Of a DNA stretch of 21,950 nucleotides, positions 1-6,549 are shown one piece after another. The first letter of the stretch is position 1. The number at the start of each line of letters is the position of its first letter. The position numbers and the translations under genes are program-made. This DNA comes from a virus: IMG/VR virus record IMGVR_UViG_3300010885_013606, positions 1 to 21,950 of that record; one strand, written 5' to 3'. The notes under the pieces were generated by a model. That model was given only the letters and a program-made list of their open reading frames with translations, was not told the origin of the DNA and did no database searches.

Positions 1-1038
1 ACATATATTAACACTAAGCAGAAGTCATTAGAAGAGGTAATTAACTACCTTTATTCTTTCAATAACATAAGTGCTAGATTAGAATTAAAGAGAATAGAGC
101 CTATTGGTTTTGAGTTTTCAGAGCAGATTATTTCTGCTAACATGACTCAGGATGAGATTAGGACTAAATTAGGCCTGGATGTTATAGATAAAAATGAAAC
201 TAATGATAACCAACAATTAATTAACTCATTAAACTCATTAAACCCTACTTTATTAGGTAAAGTTTTAGAGAATTTAAGTTCTAAAGAGTTAAGGGGATTA
301 ATAGGGTTAGATTTGGCACCTACTGCAGTAGCTATTACAGGCCCTGTAGTGCAAAGAGTTGCACAAAGTCATGATGATAGCCATACTACTTGTTTTAGTT
401 CTGTAAAGGATGAGGAAATACTAAGTAAATTTGAAGGTAAAGGAGTAAGTAAAGAGCATTATAAGATTATTAAACAGGATAAACTTGTATTTTCTAGCAT
501 GAATGACTTTATTAAGCAGGAATTATTTGCTGACTATGAGTTAAATGGCTTACAGACTAAGATTTTAGATGAGATTAAAGCAGACCCATTAGTAAAAGTA
601 GAAGATATTGCTACTAAATTGGTTACTCAACCTAGTATAGTAAAAGAAACCATAGCTAAATTAATAGATGATGAGTTAATTACTGAGAAAGTAACTACTA
701 AAAATGGCGAAAAGATATTAACTAGAAAAATAACTAAGATTGGAGATAATGCTATTAGAAAAATTACTCCAATAAATGCTTATAAGGTTCTTTATTCTTA
801 TGAAGAGAGGCCTAATGTACCTCCTGCAAAGTCAGGAAGTAGACCATTATGCCAAAAATTATATGGTAGTGGACTATTTTTTACTAGAGAAGAGATACAA
901 AGTATTAGTTCTCAGTTAGGATATTCAGTATTTACTCTTTGTGGAGGATGGTATCATAACCCTGACACTAATATGACTACTCCTTATTGTAGACATGAGT
1001 GGAGAAGAAATGTAGTAATAGAAAAAACAAGCAGATAA
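1..1038 (+). CDS. Portal protein C-terminus with winged-helix and minor-head-like domains (5' partial)
   Basis: The reading frame is open from base 1, so the gene enters from the left and the ATG at 142 is probably internal; 345 residues are visible. The first 60 or so resemble the end of a siphophage portal protein, the ring through which DNA enters the head. Visible residues about 180-245 read like a winged helix (motif LQTKILDEIK, then DIATKLV, then a charged hairpin). Residues about 265-340 carry a Cys/His pattern (SRPLCQKL, CGGWYHN, YCRHEW) like the C-terminal part of phage minor head proteins of the Mu gpF type. A portal joined to such a domain fits what I recall of Bacteroidota phages; this is recall, not a search. 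The stop overlaps the next start (TAATG). Portal identity is moderate because most of the protein is outside the window. Confidence 0.6.
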   Translation, partial: TYINTKQKSLEEVINYLYSFNNISARLELKRIEPIGFEFSEQIISANMTQDEIRTKLGLDVIDKNETNDNQQLINSLNSLNPTLLGKVLENLSSKELRGLIGLDLAPTAVAITGPVVQRVAQSHDDSHTTCFSSVKDEEILSKFEGKGVSKEHYKIIKQDKLVFSSMNDFIKQELFADYELNGLQTKILDEIKADPLVKVEDIATKLVTQPSIVKETIAKLIDDELITEKVTTKNGEKILTRKITKIGDNAIRKITPINAYKVLYSYEERPNVPPAKSGSRPLCQKLYGSGLFFTREEIQSISSQLGYSVFTLCGGWYHNPDTNMTTPYCRHEWRRNVVIEKTSR

Positions 1039-1631
1039 TGAGCAGAAATATATTAATGATTAGTGAGCAGTCTTTTAAAGATTTCACTATAGCTAGTAAT
1101 AACATTGATATGAAAAATATCACTCAGGTTATTAAAATGACACAGGATAGGTATATACATCCAATCTGTGGTACTGCTCTATATAATAAGATATTAGATT
1201 TAATCGAACAGGAGGAAATGAATGACCCCTTAAATGAGGTTTATAAGACTCTATTAGATTTATATTTAACTGATACATTATTTAACTATGTTCTAGGGGA
1301 ATTACCTATAGCAATGCAGTATAAATATGTAAATAAAGGAGTATTAAAAAGGACTAGTGAAAATACTGAGCAGCCTACTTTTAATGAATTATCTAGTGTA
1401 AGTCAATATTATAAAGGCTATGCTGAATGGTATGCAGAAAGAAGTATTAATTTCCTTTGTGCTAATGGCCCACAATATCCTGAGTATTTAAACCCAGGCA
1501 GTAGTAGTGCTACTATACAACCTGTAAGCAATCAATATAAGACCTCAATTAATTTAGGTAGAGGAGATTTTGAAGATTATAGACCTTACTCAGAGAGATA
1601 CCAGGGGAATAGATATAAAAAACCTTTTTAA
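1038..1631 (+). CDS. Head-tail connector-like protein (DUF6712-like)
   Basis: A 197-residue protein. I chose the ATG at 1038 because it overlaps the upstream stop as TAATG; an in-frame ATG at 999 would add 13 basic residues from inside the previous gene. The N-terminus (MSRNILMISEQSFKDF), the early helix ending in a PICGTALYNKI-type segment and the overall mainly helical character match the DUF6712 family of Bacteroidota phages, thought to be a gp6-like head-completion protein sitting under the portal. Position straight after the portal supports that role. The C-terminus is Arg/Tyr rich, ending in RYKKPF. Family assignment is from memory; the structural role is inferred. Confidence 0.6.
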   Translation: MSRNILMISEQSFKDFTIASNNIDMKNITQVIKMTQDRYIHPICGTALYNKILDLIEQEEMNDPLNEVYKTLLDLYLTDTLFNYVLGELPIAMQYKYVNKGVLKRTSENTEQPTFNELSSVSQYYKGYAEWYAERSINFLCANGPQYPEYLNPGSSSATIQPVSNQYKTSINLGRGDFEDYRPYSERYQGNRYKKPF

Positions 1632-1633
1632 AT

Positions 1634-1774
1634 ATGGCATATACCAAAAACGAAAAGAAACTAAAAGAATATTTAAACAAACAAAATGACACTAAGGACA
1701 CTAATAGAAACTCTCAAAAATCTACAAGAATCTCACTCAATGATAAACACATTCGGAGAGGGAGACATATATGA
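1634..1774 (+). CDS. Small basic ORF overlapping the neck gene
   Basis: A 46-residue open frame with an ATG 3 bases after the previous stop, in a typical A-rich start context. It begins MAYTKNEKKLKEYLNKQN and is strongly basic. Its last 89 bases overlap the next gene in another reading frame. It fills an otherwise empty 54-base gap, which supports translation, but the overlapped half may simply be read-through of the neighbour. No family recognised. Confidence 0.35.
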   Translation: MAYTKNEKKLKEYLNKQNDTKDTNRNSQKSTRISLNDKHIRRGRHI

Positions 1775-2123
1775 TTATGTAGATAATGGAGGGGAAATTA
1801 AGTATCCTGTCATGTGGACTATAGTAAAGCCTAGTAATTATTCTACTAGTAGTATGAAATATAGTTTAGCTATTGTTTTTGCTGACTTATTATTAGAAGA
1901 TAAAAGTAATAGATTGACTATTCAGTCAGACCAAATATTAGTAGCCTTAGATATAGTAAGTAAATTAAAACTAAACAATGATTACCCATTTAATGTTTCA
2001 GATGGGATTCAAATAGACTTTTTTCAGGAAAGGTTTGATGATTTTACTGCAGGTGTAACAATAGATATAGAAATAGTAGATGCTCAGCCTTTAGATGCCT
2101 GTGTATTTCCAAATGTAATATAA
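1686..2123 (+). CDS. Neck or tail-completion protein
   Basis: A 145-residue acidic protein of mixed alpha/beta character. It has an N-terminal helix, a segment with FGEGDIYDYV then YPVMWTIVKP, a strand with IVFADLLLEDKSN, and a helix with SDQILVALDIVSKL. This pattern matches a widespread Bacteroidota phage family that follows DUF6712-type connectors and is usually taken as a neck or tail-terminator protein. The function is inferred from order and fold pattern only; no catalytic motif is visible. Confidence 0.55.
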   Translation: MTLRTLIETLKNLQESHSMINTFGEGDIYDYVDNGGEIKYPVMWTIVKPSNYSTSSMKYSLAIVFADLLLEDKSNRLTIQSDQILVALDIVSKLKLNNDYPFNVSDGIQIDFFQERFDDFTAGVTIDIEIVDAQPLDACVFPNVI

Positions 2124-2124
2124 T

Positions 2125-2328
2125 ATGAATATTTTTTTAAAAGATGAGGTGGGTGTCCCTTCAACAATGGGTGCAATTTTGTTCAATTTTTTCCAATTAA
2201 TCGGAGTGGATTTAATCAGTATGGGTTTGACATGGAGTATATCCTTGTTATCTATTATATATTTAGTGTATAAAATTAAAAACGAAAAAAGACAATATGA
2301 CCGACTCAAAAACGATAGCAAAGATTAA
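2125..2328 (+). CDS. Small membrane protein, possible holin or antiholin
   Basis: A 67-residue protein beginning 2 bases after the neck gene. Residues about 12-50 are hydrophobic, enough for one or two membrane spans (clearest at ISMGLTWSISLLSIIYLVY), followed by a short charged tail (KIKNEKRQYDRLKNDSKD). Its last 32 bases overlap the endolysin start in a different frame, so the two are probably translated together. Size, charged tail and position before an endolysin suggest a holin or regulator of lysis, but a second holin-like segment lies two genes downstream, so the division of labour is unclear. Confidence 0.5.
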   Translation: MNIFLKDEVGVPSTMGAILFNFFQLIGVDLISMGLTWSISLLSIIYLVYKIKNEKRQYDRLKNDSKD

Positions 2329-2782
2329 TCTTTTACATCCTAAATTAAGGGTAGAAGCATTAGCTATATACTCTAAAATATGTCAGGAGTTATCAAAAGA
2401 TTCTTTCTGTAGATTTACCCATACATTAAGGACTTTTGAGGAGCAGAATGCTTTATATTCACAAGGCAGGAAAACAGATGGGCCTATAGTAACCAATGCT
2501 AAAGGTGGCAGTAGCTACCATAATTATGGCTTAGCTATTGATATAGTCCTAATTAAAAACAATGCTGCTATCTATGATACTAAAATAGACTTAGATGGGG
2601 ATGGTAAAAGTGATTGGATAGAGGTAGTTAATATCTTTAAGCAGCATGGATGGGAATGGGGTGGAGATTGGAAATTTTCAGATACTCCACATTTTCAGAA
2701 AACATTTGGGCATTCTATTAAGGCCCTATCAGACCTACATAGTAAAAAGAAAGTAGACAAAGATAATTATGTAATAATATGA
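2297..2782 (+). CDS. Endolysin: M15-family L-Ala-D-Glu / D-Ala-D-Ala type peptidase
   Basis: A 161-residue zinc peptidase expected to cut peptidoglycan stem peptides in the periplasm during lysis. The M15 signature is complete: an early Arg in HTLRTFEEQ (about 45), SSYHNYGLAID giving zinc ligands His75 and Asp82, and the C-terminal DTPHFQ with ligand His132 after WEWGGDW. A loop at about 98-106 reads DLDGDGKSD, like a calcium-binding loop; I recall similar inserts in other Bacteroidota M15 enzymes. There is no signal peptide, so it needs a holin for export. The gene overlaps small membrane protein genes on both sides, the last four bases being ATGA with the next start. Exact bond specificity cannot be read from sequence. 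Confidence 0.88.
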   Translation: MTDSKTIAKINLLHPKLRVEALAIYSKICQELSKDSFCRFTHTLRTFEEQNALYSQGRKTDGPIVTNAKGGSSYHNYGLAIDIVLIKNNAAIYDTKIDLDGDGKSDWIEVVNIFKQHGWEWGGDWKFSDTPHFQKTFGHSIKALSDLHSKKKVDKDNYVII

Positions 2783-3405
2783 AGATAAATTATATTACTC
2801 ATTGGCAAACTACCATTATTGGTATAGTTATTATATTAGCTTCTTTAGGTAGTGTATTTTTTGCTCAGTCTACCTGGACAGATGCTTCTATAGGGTTAGG
2901 TATTGGTATCTTATTAATATTTTCTCCTGACACTATTTTTAAGAAATTAAGTACATTACTAAAAGTGTTAGCATTATTTTGCTTAACATCATGTGTATCT
3001 GAAAAGAAATTAGCTAAAATATGTGCAGAAAAATACCCTATTAAGGATAGTATAGTCTATGTAGCAAGTACAGATACCTTATATGAGTATGTTAAGGGAG
3101 ATAGCATTAAGCTAGAGTATATAGTTAATAATGTTATTAAGTATAAGGATACTATATGCCCTCCTAAAAGAGTTAAAACTATCATTAAAAGCACTCAAAA
3201 GATAGTATATCAGGAAAATACTGCTAAAACACATATTTTACAGGTTAAATGTGATGATTTAATGACTAATACTAGAAAATTAGAAAATAATATAGCAGAT
3301 AAAGATATTAAAATAACTAACTTACAGAGATTTAAAAATTATACCATATCTTTGCTAATAGTTTTAGCAATGTACACAGGAATAATGTTATACTTAAAAA
3401 AATAA
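2779..3405 (+). CDS. Lysis protein: holin-like N-terminus joined to u-spanin-like lipoprotein
   Basis: A 208-residue protein overlapping the endolysin stop (ATGA). Residues 11-29 and 38-50 are two hydrophobic spans with a short loop, like a small class II holin. Residues 55-72 then form a typical lipoprotein signal: KK, a hydrophobic run, and lipobox LTSC with Cys72. The rest is a charged, probably periplasmic stretch, with a likely coiled coil at about 155-185 and a final membrane span at 187-205 ending LYLKK. Lipobox plus C-terminal span is the layout of a unimolecular spanin, which links outer and inner membranes. There is no ATG or TTG between the two parts; only a GTG at 2965, which would leave too short a signal. 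Topology is visible; function is inferred from topology and the endolysin neighbour. Confidence 0.65.
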   Translation: MKINYITHWQTTIIGIVIILASLGSVFFAQSTWTDASIGLGIGILLIFSPDTIFKKLSTLLKVLALFCLTSCVSEKKLAKICAEKYPIKDSIVYVASTDTLYEYVKGDSIKLEYIVNNVIKYKDTICPPKRVKTIIKSTQKIVYQENTAKTHILQVKCDDLMTNTRKLENNIADKDIKITNLQRFKNYTISLLIVLAMYTGIMLYLKK

Positions 3406-3408
3406 ACC

Positions 3409-4272
3409 ATGCAAATAAGCAAACCCTCTAAGTCAGTTACAGAAATTAAACTAAAAGGAGTTAATCAAAGTTTTTTATTATTATCAGATGTCCATTTTGA
3501 TAGTAAAAGTTGTGAAAGAAGGCTCCTAAAAGAAACATTAGATGAGGCATTAAAAAAGAAAACTATTGTATTATTCAATGGGGATTTTTTCGACATGATG
3601 CAAAGCAGAAATGATAGAAGAGGTACCAAAGGCAATCTAAGGAAAGAATATTTAGGGGATAACTATTTTGACCTGGTAATAGAAGATGCTGCAGAGTTTT
3701 TAAAACCTTATGCTAAAATTATTGCAGTTATGGCAGATGGGAACCATGAAACTGCTATCACTAAGAATGCAGAAACTAATCCCTTAGAAAGACTTTGCTA
3801 TATATTAAGGAAAGAGTATGGTAGTTTAGTTAATCATTGTGGGTACCAAAGTTGGGTAGTTATTAATATGGCAGATGGTACTGCTATTTATACCTATAAG
3901 ATTAAAATGCATCATGGGGCAGGTGGTAATGCCAGGGTTACTAAAGGAGTAATAGAGCATAATAGAATGAGTACCTATGTAGAAGGTGCAGACCTTATTT
4001 GGTTAGGCCATACACATACTCAGTATTGTATGCATTCTACTACTGAAAGGCTTATATATGGTAAGTCATGTTCTGTAGTATTAGAGAAAGTATACCATAT
4101 TCGCACAGGGTGTTGGAAGCAGGAATACAAAGAAGGGGGATGGTCAGTAGAAAAGGGATTCAGCCCCTCTGAGATTGGTGGTTATTGGTTAGATTTAAAC
4201 CTTAAAAAGTATAAAGATGATGATAACAAACAGAAATCTAATGTAGTAGTTAAAATATATCCAACTTATTAA
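3409..4272 (+). CDS. Calcineurin-like metallophosphoesterase
   Basis: A 287-residue protein with every core motif of the metallophosphoesterase fold in order: D27-x-H29 (SDVHF), GDFFD at 58-62, GNHE at 111-114, His168/169 (KMHHGAGG) and GHTH at 200-203. These bind two metal ions and hydrolyse phosphoester bonds; substrates in the family range from nucleotides to DNA. There is no signal peptide, so it should act in the cytoplasm. It starts 3 bases after the lysis gene and ends 3 bases before the next, so it is transcribed with the late block. That setting does not reveal the substrate; nucleotide turnover, DNA processing or counter-defence are all possible. Confidence 0.85.
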   Translation: MQISKPSKSVTEIKLKGVNQSFLLLSDVHFDSKSCERRLLKETLDEALKKKTIVLFNGDFFDMMQSRNDRRGTKGNLRKEYLGDNYFDLVIEDAAEFLKPYAKIIAVMADGNHETAITKNAETNPLERLCYILRKEYGSLVNHCGYQSWVVINMADGTAIYTYKIKMHHGAGGNARVTKGVIEHNRMSTYVEGADLIWLGHTHTQYCMHSTTERLIYGKSCSVVLEKVYHIRTGCWKQEYKEGGWSVEKGFSPSEIGGYWLDLNLKKYKDDDNKQKSNVVVKIYPTY

Positions 4273-4275
4273 TAT

Positions 4276-4530
4276 ATGTGGTTAGAAGTAGATGTACTAT
4301 TAAGGGAAAATGCCATTAATTGGAGAGAGTTAGGCTTAGATATTAAGCATGATTCATGTAGAAGGATGATTAGATTATCAGATGTGGCCTCTGTACAGGA
4401 ATTGGCCCATGATATTCAGATTTTAACCTTTACAGATGTAACCTCTATATATATTGTAGGCAAATATGACCATATTAGAGACCATATTCTACATTTACAA
4501 CAAAGTATAGATGATGATACTGATGAATAA
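4276..4530 (+). CDS. Hypothetical protein, 84 aa
   Basis: A small protein at the end of the late block, followed by a double stop (TAATAG) and the terminator. It looks like an alpha/beta domain: an early strand (WLEVDVLL), a middle segment with RMIRLSDVASVQEL, a strand with TSIYIVG, and an acidic tail QSIDDDTDE. No cysteine or metal motif and no recognised family. Its tight linkage to the metallophosphoesterase (3-base gap) suggests a shared role, but nothing in the sequence proves it. Confidence 0.6.
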   Translation: MWLEVDVLLRENAINWRELGLDIKHDSCRRMIRLSDVASVQELAHDIQILTFTDVTSIYIVGKYDHIRDHILHLQQSIDDDTDE

Positions 4531-4548
4531 TAGGGTTTAAAGGCATTT

Positions 4549-4582
4549 TAAGCATATATCTAAGGGTATGTGCTTATTTTTT
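4549..4582 (+). terminator. Rho-independent terminator after the late block
   Basis: An 11-base-pair stem (4549-4559 with 4566-4576; nine Watson-Crick and two G-T pairs) closes a 6-base loop (CTAAGG) and is followed by a T-rich tract (4577-4582). It lies 18 bases past the last late gene and just before the early promoter, so it should separate the two transcription units. Confidence 0.8.
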
Positions 4583-4602
4583 ATAAAATAAATAAAAATA
4601 AT

Positions 4603-4644
4603 TTTAAAAATAATTTGGAATTTAAATTTATAGGTGTACATTTG
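4603..4644 (+). promoter_or_regulatory. Bacteroidota-type promoter P1 (early genes)
   Basis: The -33 box TTTG (4614-4617), a 19-base spacer and the -7 box TACATTTG (4637-4644) match the Bacteroidota housekeeping consensus TTTG / TAnnTTTG exactly. The 15-mer ending at the -33 box (4603-4617) is identical to that of promoter P2 at 10015-10029. Transcription would start near 4650, about 25 bases before the ATG at 4676. Confidence 0.8.
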
Positions 4645-4647
4645 AAT

Positions 4648-4667
4648 ACCGAACCAAACCAATCGGT
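4648..4667. promoter_or_regulatory. Inverted repeat at the P1 start, operator candidate
   Basis: ACCGA (4648-4652) and TCGGT (4663-4667) are perfect inverted repeats around a 10-base centre, located where P1 transcription should begin. It contains two CpG steps in a window where CpG is rare. It could be a repressor site or a small 5' leader hairpin. Confidence 0.35.
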
Positions 4668-4675
4668 CTAAAATT

Positions 4676-4876
4676 ATGAAAATTACATTTGATTATTTAG
4701 CTTTAGTTAATGAAGTAAACAAAAGCAAAACACTATTAGAAATACTTGATATTTTAAATAATGATTATGCAGAAAAGAAAATAAGTTTATTTAGATACGA
4801 ATTATTTATAGGTCATTTAAATATAGCTATAAGATTTAACGAATTAATGAGACAAAGAGAATCTTTAACAAAATAA
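4676..4876 (+). CDS. Early hypothetical protein, 66 aa
   Basis: The first gene after promoter P1, so probably among the earliest expressed. It is small and mostly helical by residue pattern (SKTLLEILDILNNDY, then ELFIGHLNIAIRFNELM), with a basic C-terminus. No transmembrane segment, cysteines or known motif. First genes of phage early operons are often host-takeover or counter-defence factors, but that is only a positional argument. Confidence 0.6.
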   Translation: MKITFDYLALVNEVNKSKTLLEILDILNNDYAEKKISLFRYELFIGHLNIAIRFNELMRQRESLTK

Positions 4877-4884
4877 ATAAACAT

Positions 4885-4909
4885 GGGGAGCAGCATCCAT
4901 AACTGCAAA
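4885..4909 (+). repeat. GGGG-GCAGCATCC element, copy 1
   Basis: A G/C-rich 25-base block, unusual in this AT-rich region, that recurs at 5847-5872. Both copies read GGGG, one variable base, GCAGCATCC, a short variable stretch, then AACTGCAA. GCAG (4890-4893) can pair with CTGC (4903-4906) around a 9-base loop. It lies between two small early genes and could be an RNA structure or a protein-binding site. Confidence 0.6.
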
Positions 4910-4926
4910 TTTTTAAAATTAAAATC

Positions 4927-5046
4927 ATGAACAGATTTAAAACCAAAGACACAGGAATTGAAGACTCTACAATAGTAGATTTAATTTTATTTACCATTTT
5001 ATCTATATTGGTAATGGTTACATTATTTACCCTTAGAAACTTTTAA
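4927..5046 (+). CDS. Small single-span membrane protein, 39 aa
   Basis: An ATG-to-TAA frame of 39 residues starting 17 bases after repeat copy 1 and ending 2 bases before the next gene. The first 15 residues are polar; residues about 16-36 (IVDLILFTILSILVMVTLF) form one membrane span followed by RNF. The tight fit between neighbours and clean topology favour a real gene. Function unknown; it could alter the host membrane early in infection. Confidence 0.55.
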   Translation: MNRFKTKDTGIEDSTIVDLILFTILSILVMVTLFTLRNF

Positions 5047-5048
5047 TC

Positions 5049-5387
5049 ATGGAAAGCATTAAATTATCTGAATTGAAAAACTATACTAGTAATCATGAAT
5101 GTGCAGTAGAAGTTTATGATTGTGTAGACATTCATACTCCTCAATACATTATAGATGTAGACATTGATGGATTAATGTATAGTGTTAATATTAGTTGGAA
5201 TGAGATAGAGGCTTATATCATTGCTAATAATGAAACTACATTTAGGCATATAGATAATGAAAGTACATTGTGTATTTTAGAAACAGATGCCCAGGGTAAT
5301 ACATCTTATAGCACTCCTATCTTTGAGTGGTTTAATGATTTTAAGTATAGCATATTACAGGAAGTTATAAAATTAAATACTAAATAG
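5049..5387 (+). CDS. Early hypothetical protein, 112 aa
   Basis: An acidic protein with alternating strand-like segments (YIIDVDIDGLMYSVNISW, then STLCILETDAQGN) and a helical C-terminus. No metal motif, membrane span or recognised family. It begins 2 bases after the 39-residue membrane protein and ends 1 base before the next start. Acidic small proteins in early phage operons are sometimes DNA mimics or inhibitors, but nothing specific here shows that. Confidence 0.6.
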   Translation: MESIKLSELKNYTSNHECAVEVYDCVDIHTPQYIIDVDIDGLMYSVNISWNEIEAYIIANNETTFRHIDNESTLCILETDAQGNTSYSTPIFEWFNDFKYSILQEVIKLNTK

Positions 5388-5388
5388 T

Positions 5389-5559
5389 ATGGCAAAGAAA
5401 GAAAAAATAACACATCCAAAAAATGTAAGCATTATGAGTAGTGTTTACCCTACTGAGCAGTTAGCTTTTAATGAGTGGTGCAGAGAGTTAATGGTATCAT
5501 GTCAGTATGTTAAAAAGGAAGTCCATTTTATTTATGAGAGATTTAAAAGGACTAACTAA
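5389..5559 (+). CDS. Early hypothetical protein, 56 aa
   Basis: A short ATG-to-TAA frame that starts 1 base after the previous stop. It has a lysine-rich beginning (MAKKEKITHPKNVS), a middle with LAFNEWCRELM, and a basic C-terminus ending ERFKRTN. Good spacing and codon use like its neighbours make it likely to be real. No family recognised. Confidence 0.55.
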   Translation: MAKKEKITHPKNVSIMSSVYPTEQLAFNEWCRELMVSCQYVKKEVHFIYERFKRTN

Positions 5560-5569
5560 TAAAAAATAT

Positions 5570-5600
5570 TTTAAAATTAAATTTATTATTCGTACTTTTA
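5570..5600 (+). promoter_or_regulatory. Weak promoter candidate before the 72-residue gene
   Basis: TTTA (5570-5573), a 19-base spacer and TACTTTTA (5593-5600) match the geometry of promoters P1 and P2, with G replaced by A at the end of both boxes. It lies in the 62-base gap before the ATG at 5622. The shared spacing is suggestive but the boxes are degenerate. Confidence 0.35.
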
Positions 5601-5621
5601 CAGGACACTAAAAAAAACCAA

Positions 5622-5840
5622 ATGGCACAAAAAGACCAAATTACTAAGCTACAAAATCTAGACATTGATTTAGATATTTTCTATGCTATTAGAATCTATA
5701 AAGATTTTATTCATTTACAAGGGAATTTAGACATATTAGCTAAAAGACATTTAGAAAATCTAGGATATGAGTTTCAATTAAATGATGACTTTCTAGAAGC
5801 TAGAAAAGATGGTGTAGAAATCATTTTATCTATACACTAA
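5622..5840 (+). CDS. Early hypothetical protein, 72 aa
   Basis: A small acidic helical protein (MAQKDQITKLQNLDIDLDIF), ending in a pattern of short strands (YEFQLNDDFLEARKDGVEIILSIH). No motif, membrane span or known family. It has its own weak promoter candidate and is followed directly by repeat copy 2. It precedes the recombination genes but is separated from them by 124 bases. Confidence 0.55.
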   Translation: MAQKDQITKLQNLDIDLDIFYAIRIYKDFIHLQGNLDILAKRHLENLGYEFQLNDDFLEARKDGVEIILSIH

Positions 5841-5846
5841 AATTAA

Positions 5847-5872
5847 GGGGTGCAGCATCCTCTCAACTGCAA
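5847..5872 (+). repeat. GGGG-GCAGCATCC element, copy 2
   Basis: The partner of the element at 4885-4909. Here TGCAG (5851-5855) pairs with CTGCA (5867-5871), one base pair longer than in copy 1, while the loop differs in sequence and length. Conserved flanks with a variable loop suggest an RNA hairpin. It sits 6 bases after a stop codon and about 93 bases before the ERF gene. The rest of the gap (5873-5964) shows nothing I can name. Confidence 0.6.
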
Positions 5873-5964
5873 TAATTAACCAAATATCAAACAGATTATT
5901 AGAGTAGCTTAGATAGCTTAAAAATAGGCTCCTTTAGCAAAATAATAATCACAAACCAAATCAA

Positions 5965-6549
5965 ATGAAAAATCTAATGAAATCATTAGGAGCATTTCAG
6001 CAGGAATGTCCAATTATCCACAAGGATACACAAGGTCATAAGTATACCTATGCAGACCTACCTAAAATTTACTCAGTAATTAACCCTTTATTAGCTAAGC
6101 ATGGCCTGGTAGTTACTCAGCCATTAGTTAATGGATGTATTCAGACTATTCTATTCCATATAGATAGTGAAGAGATGTTAGATTCTATGACCCCTATTCC
6201 ACAGGTATCCTTAGGTAGCATGAATGAGTACCAGGCATTTGGTAGTGGAGTTACTTACTATAGGAGATATGCTTTATCTAGTATGTTAGGCTTAGTAACT
6301 GATAAAGATACAGATGCAGCAGGGGAGCAAGTTAGAAAGGCACCTGCAGCAGTAATAGAGCAAGTTAAAAATGCACTAGAACAGAAGTCAGAAAAGCCTT
6401 TTATGAATGATGTAACCATGTTAAAACTAATTAAAAGGTATAATGATGGGGAAACAGATGTCTTTAATAAAGCTAAAGAGCATTTAGAATTAAGGGAAAA
6501 GGATTTTAAAGTAATTGATGGTTTAAAAACAATTAGTCCTTTATTATAA
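5965..6549 (+). CDS. erf: ERF-family single-strand annealing recombinase
   Basis: A 194-residue protein of the ERF superfamily, which coats single-stranded DNA and anneals complementary strands during phage recombination. The N-terminus has the usual pattern: a helix with KSLGAFQQECP, then YTYADLPKIYSVINPLLAKHG, a strand pair, and the hallmark GSGVTYYRRYALSSMLGL followed by DKDTDA. The last 60 or so residues are charged and variable, as is common. Its stop shares a base with the start of the exonuclease gene, and the two should work as a pair, the exonuclease producing the single-stranded tails. Confidence 0.85.
   Translation: MKNLMKSLGAFQQECPIIHKDTQGHKYTYADLPKIYSVINPLLAKHGLVVTQPLVNGCIQTILFHIDSEEMLDSMTPIPQVSLGSMNEYQAFGSGVTYYRRYALSSMLGLVTDKDTDAAGEQVRKAPAAVIEQVKNALEQKSEKPFMNDVTMLKLIKRYNDGETDVFNKAKEHLELREKDFKVIDGLKTISPLL

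Noticed and set aside
999-1037. Earlier ATG at 999 for the DUF6712-like gene
   Set aside because: It would put 39 bases of basic, unrelated sequence inside the previous gene; the TAATG overlap at 1036-1040 is the usual coupling here.
2091-2321. Minus-strand open frames (for example 2091-2321, 6258-6584, 9345-9548, 10242-10472, 11340-11567, 15770-16096, 21146-21346, 21376-21564)
   Set aside because: Each lies opposite a plus-strand gene with recognisable protein features, has no matching motifs of its own and no independent promoter.
4883-4930. 15-codon micro-frame over repeat copy 1 (ATG at 4883)
   Set aside because: Copy 2 of the repeat has no equivalent ATG, so conservation is not explained by coding.
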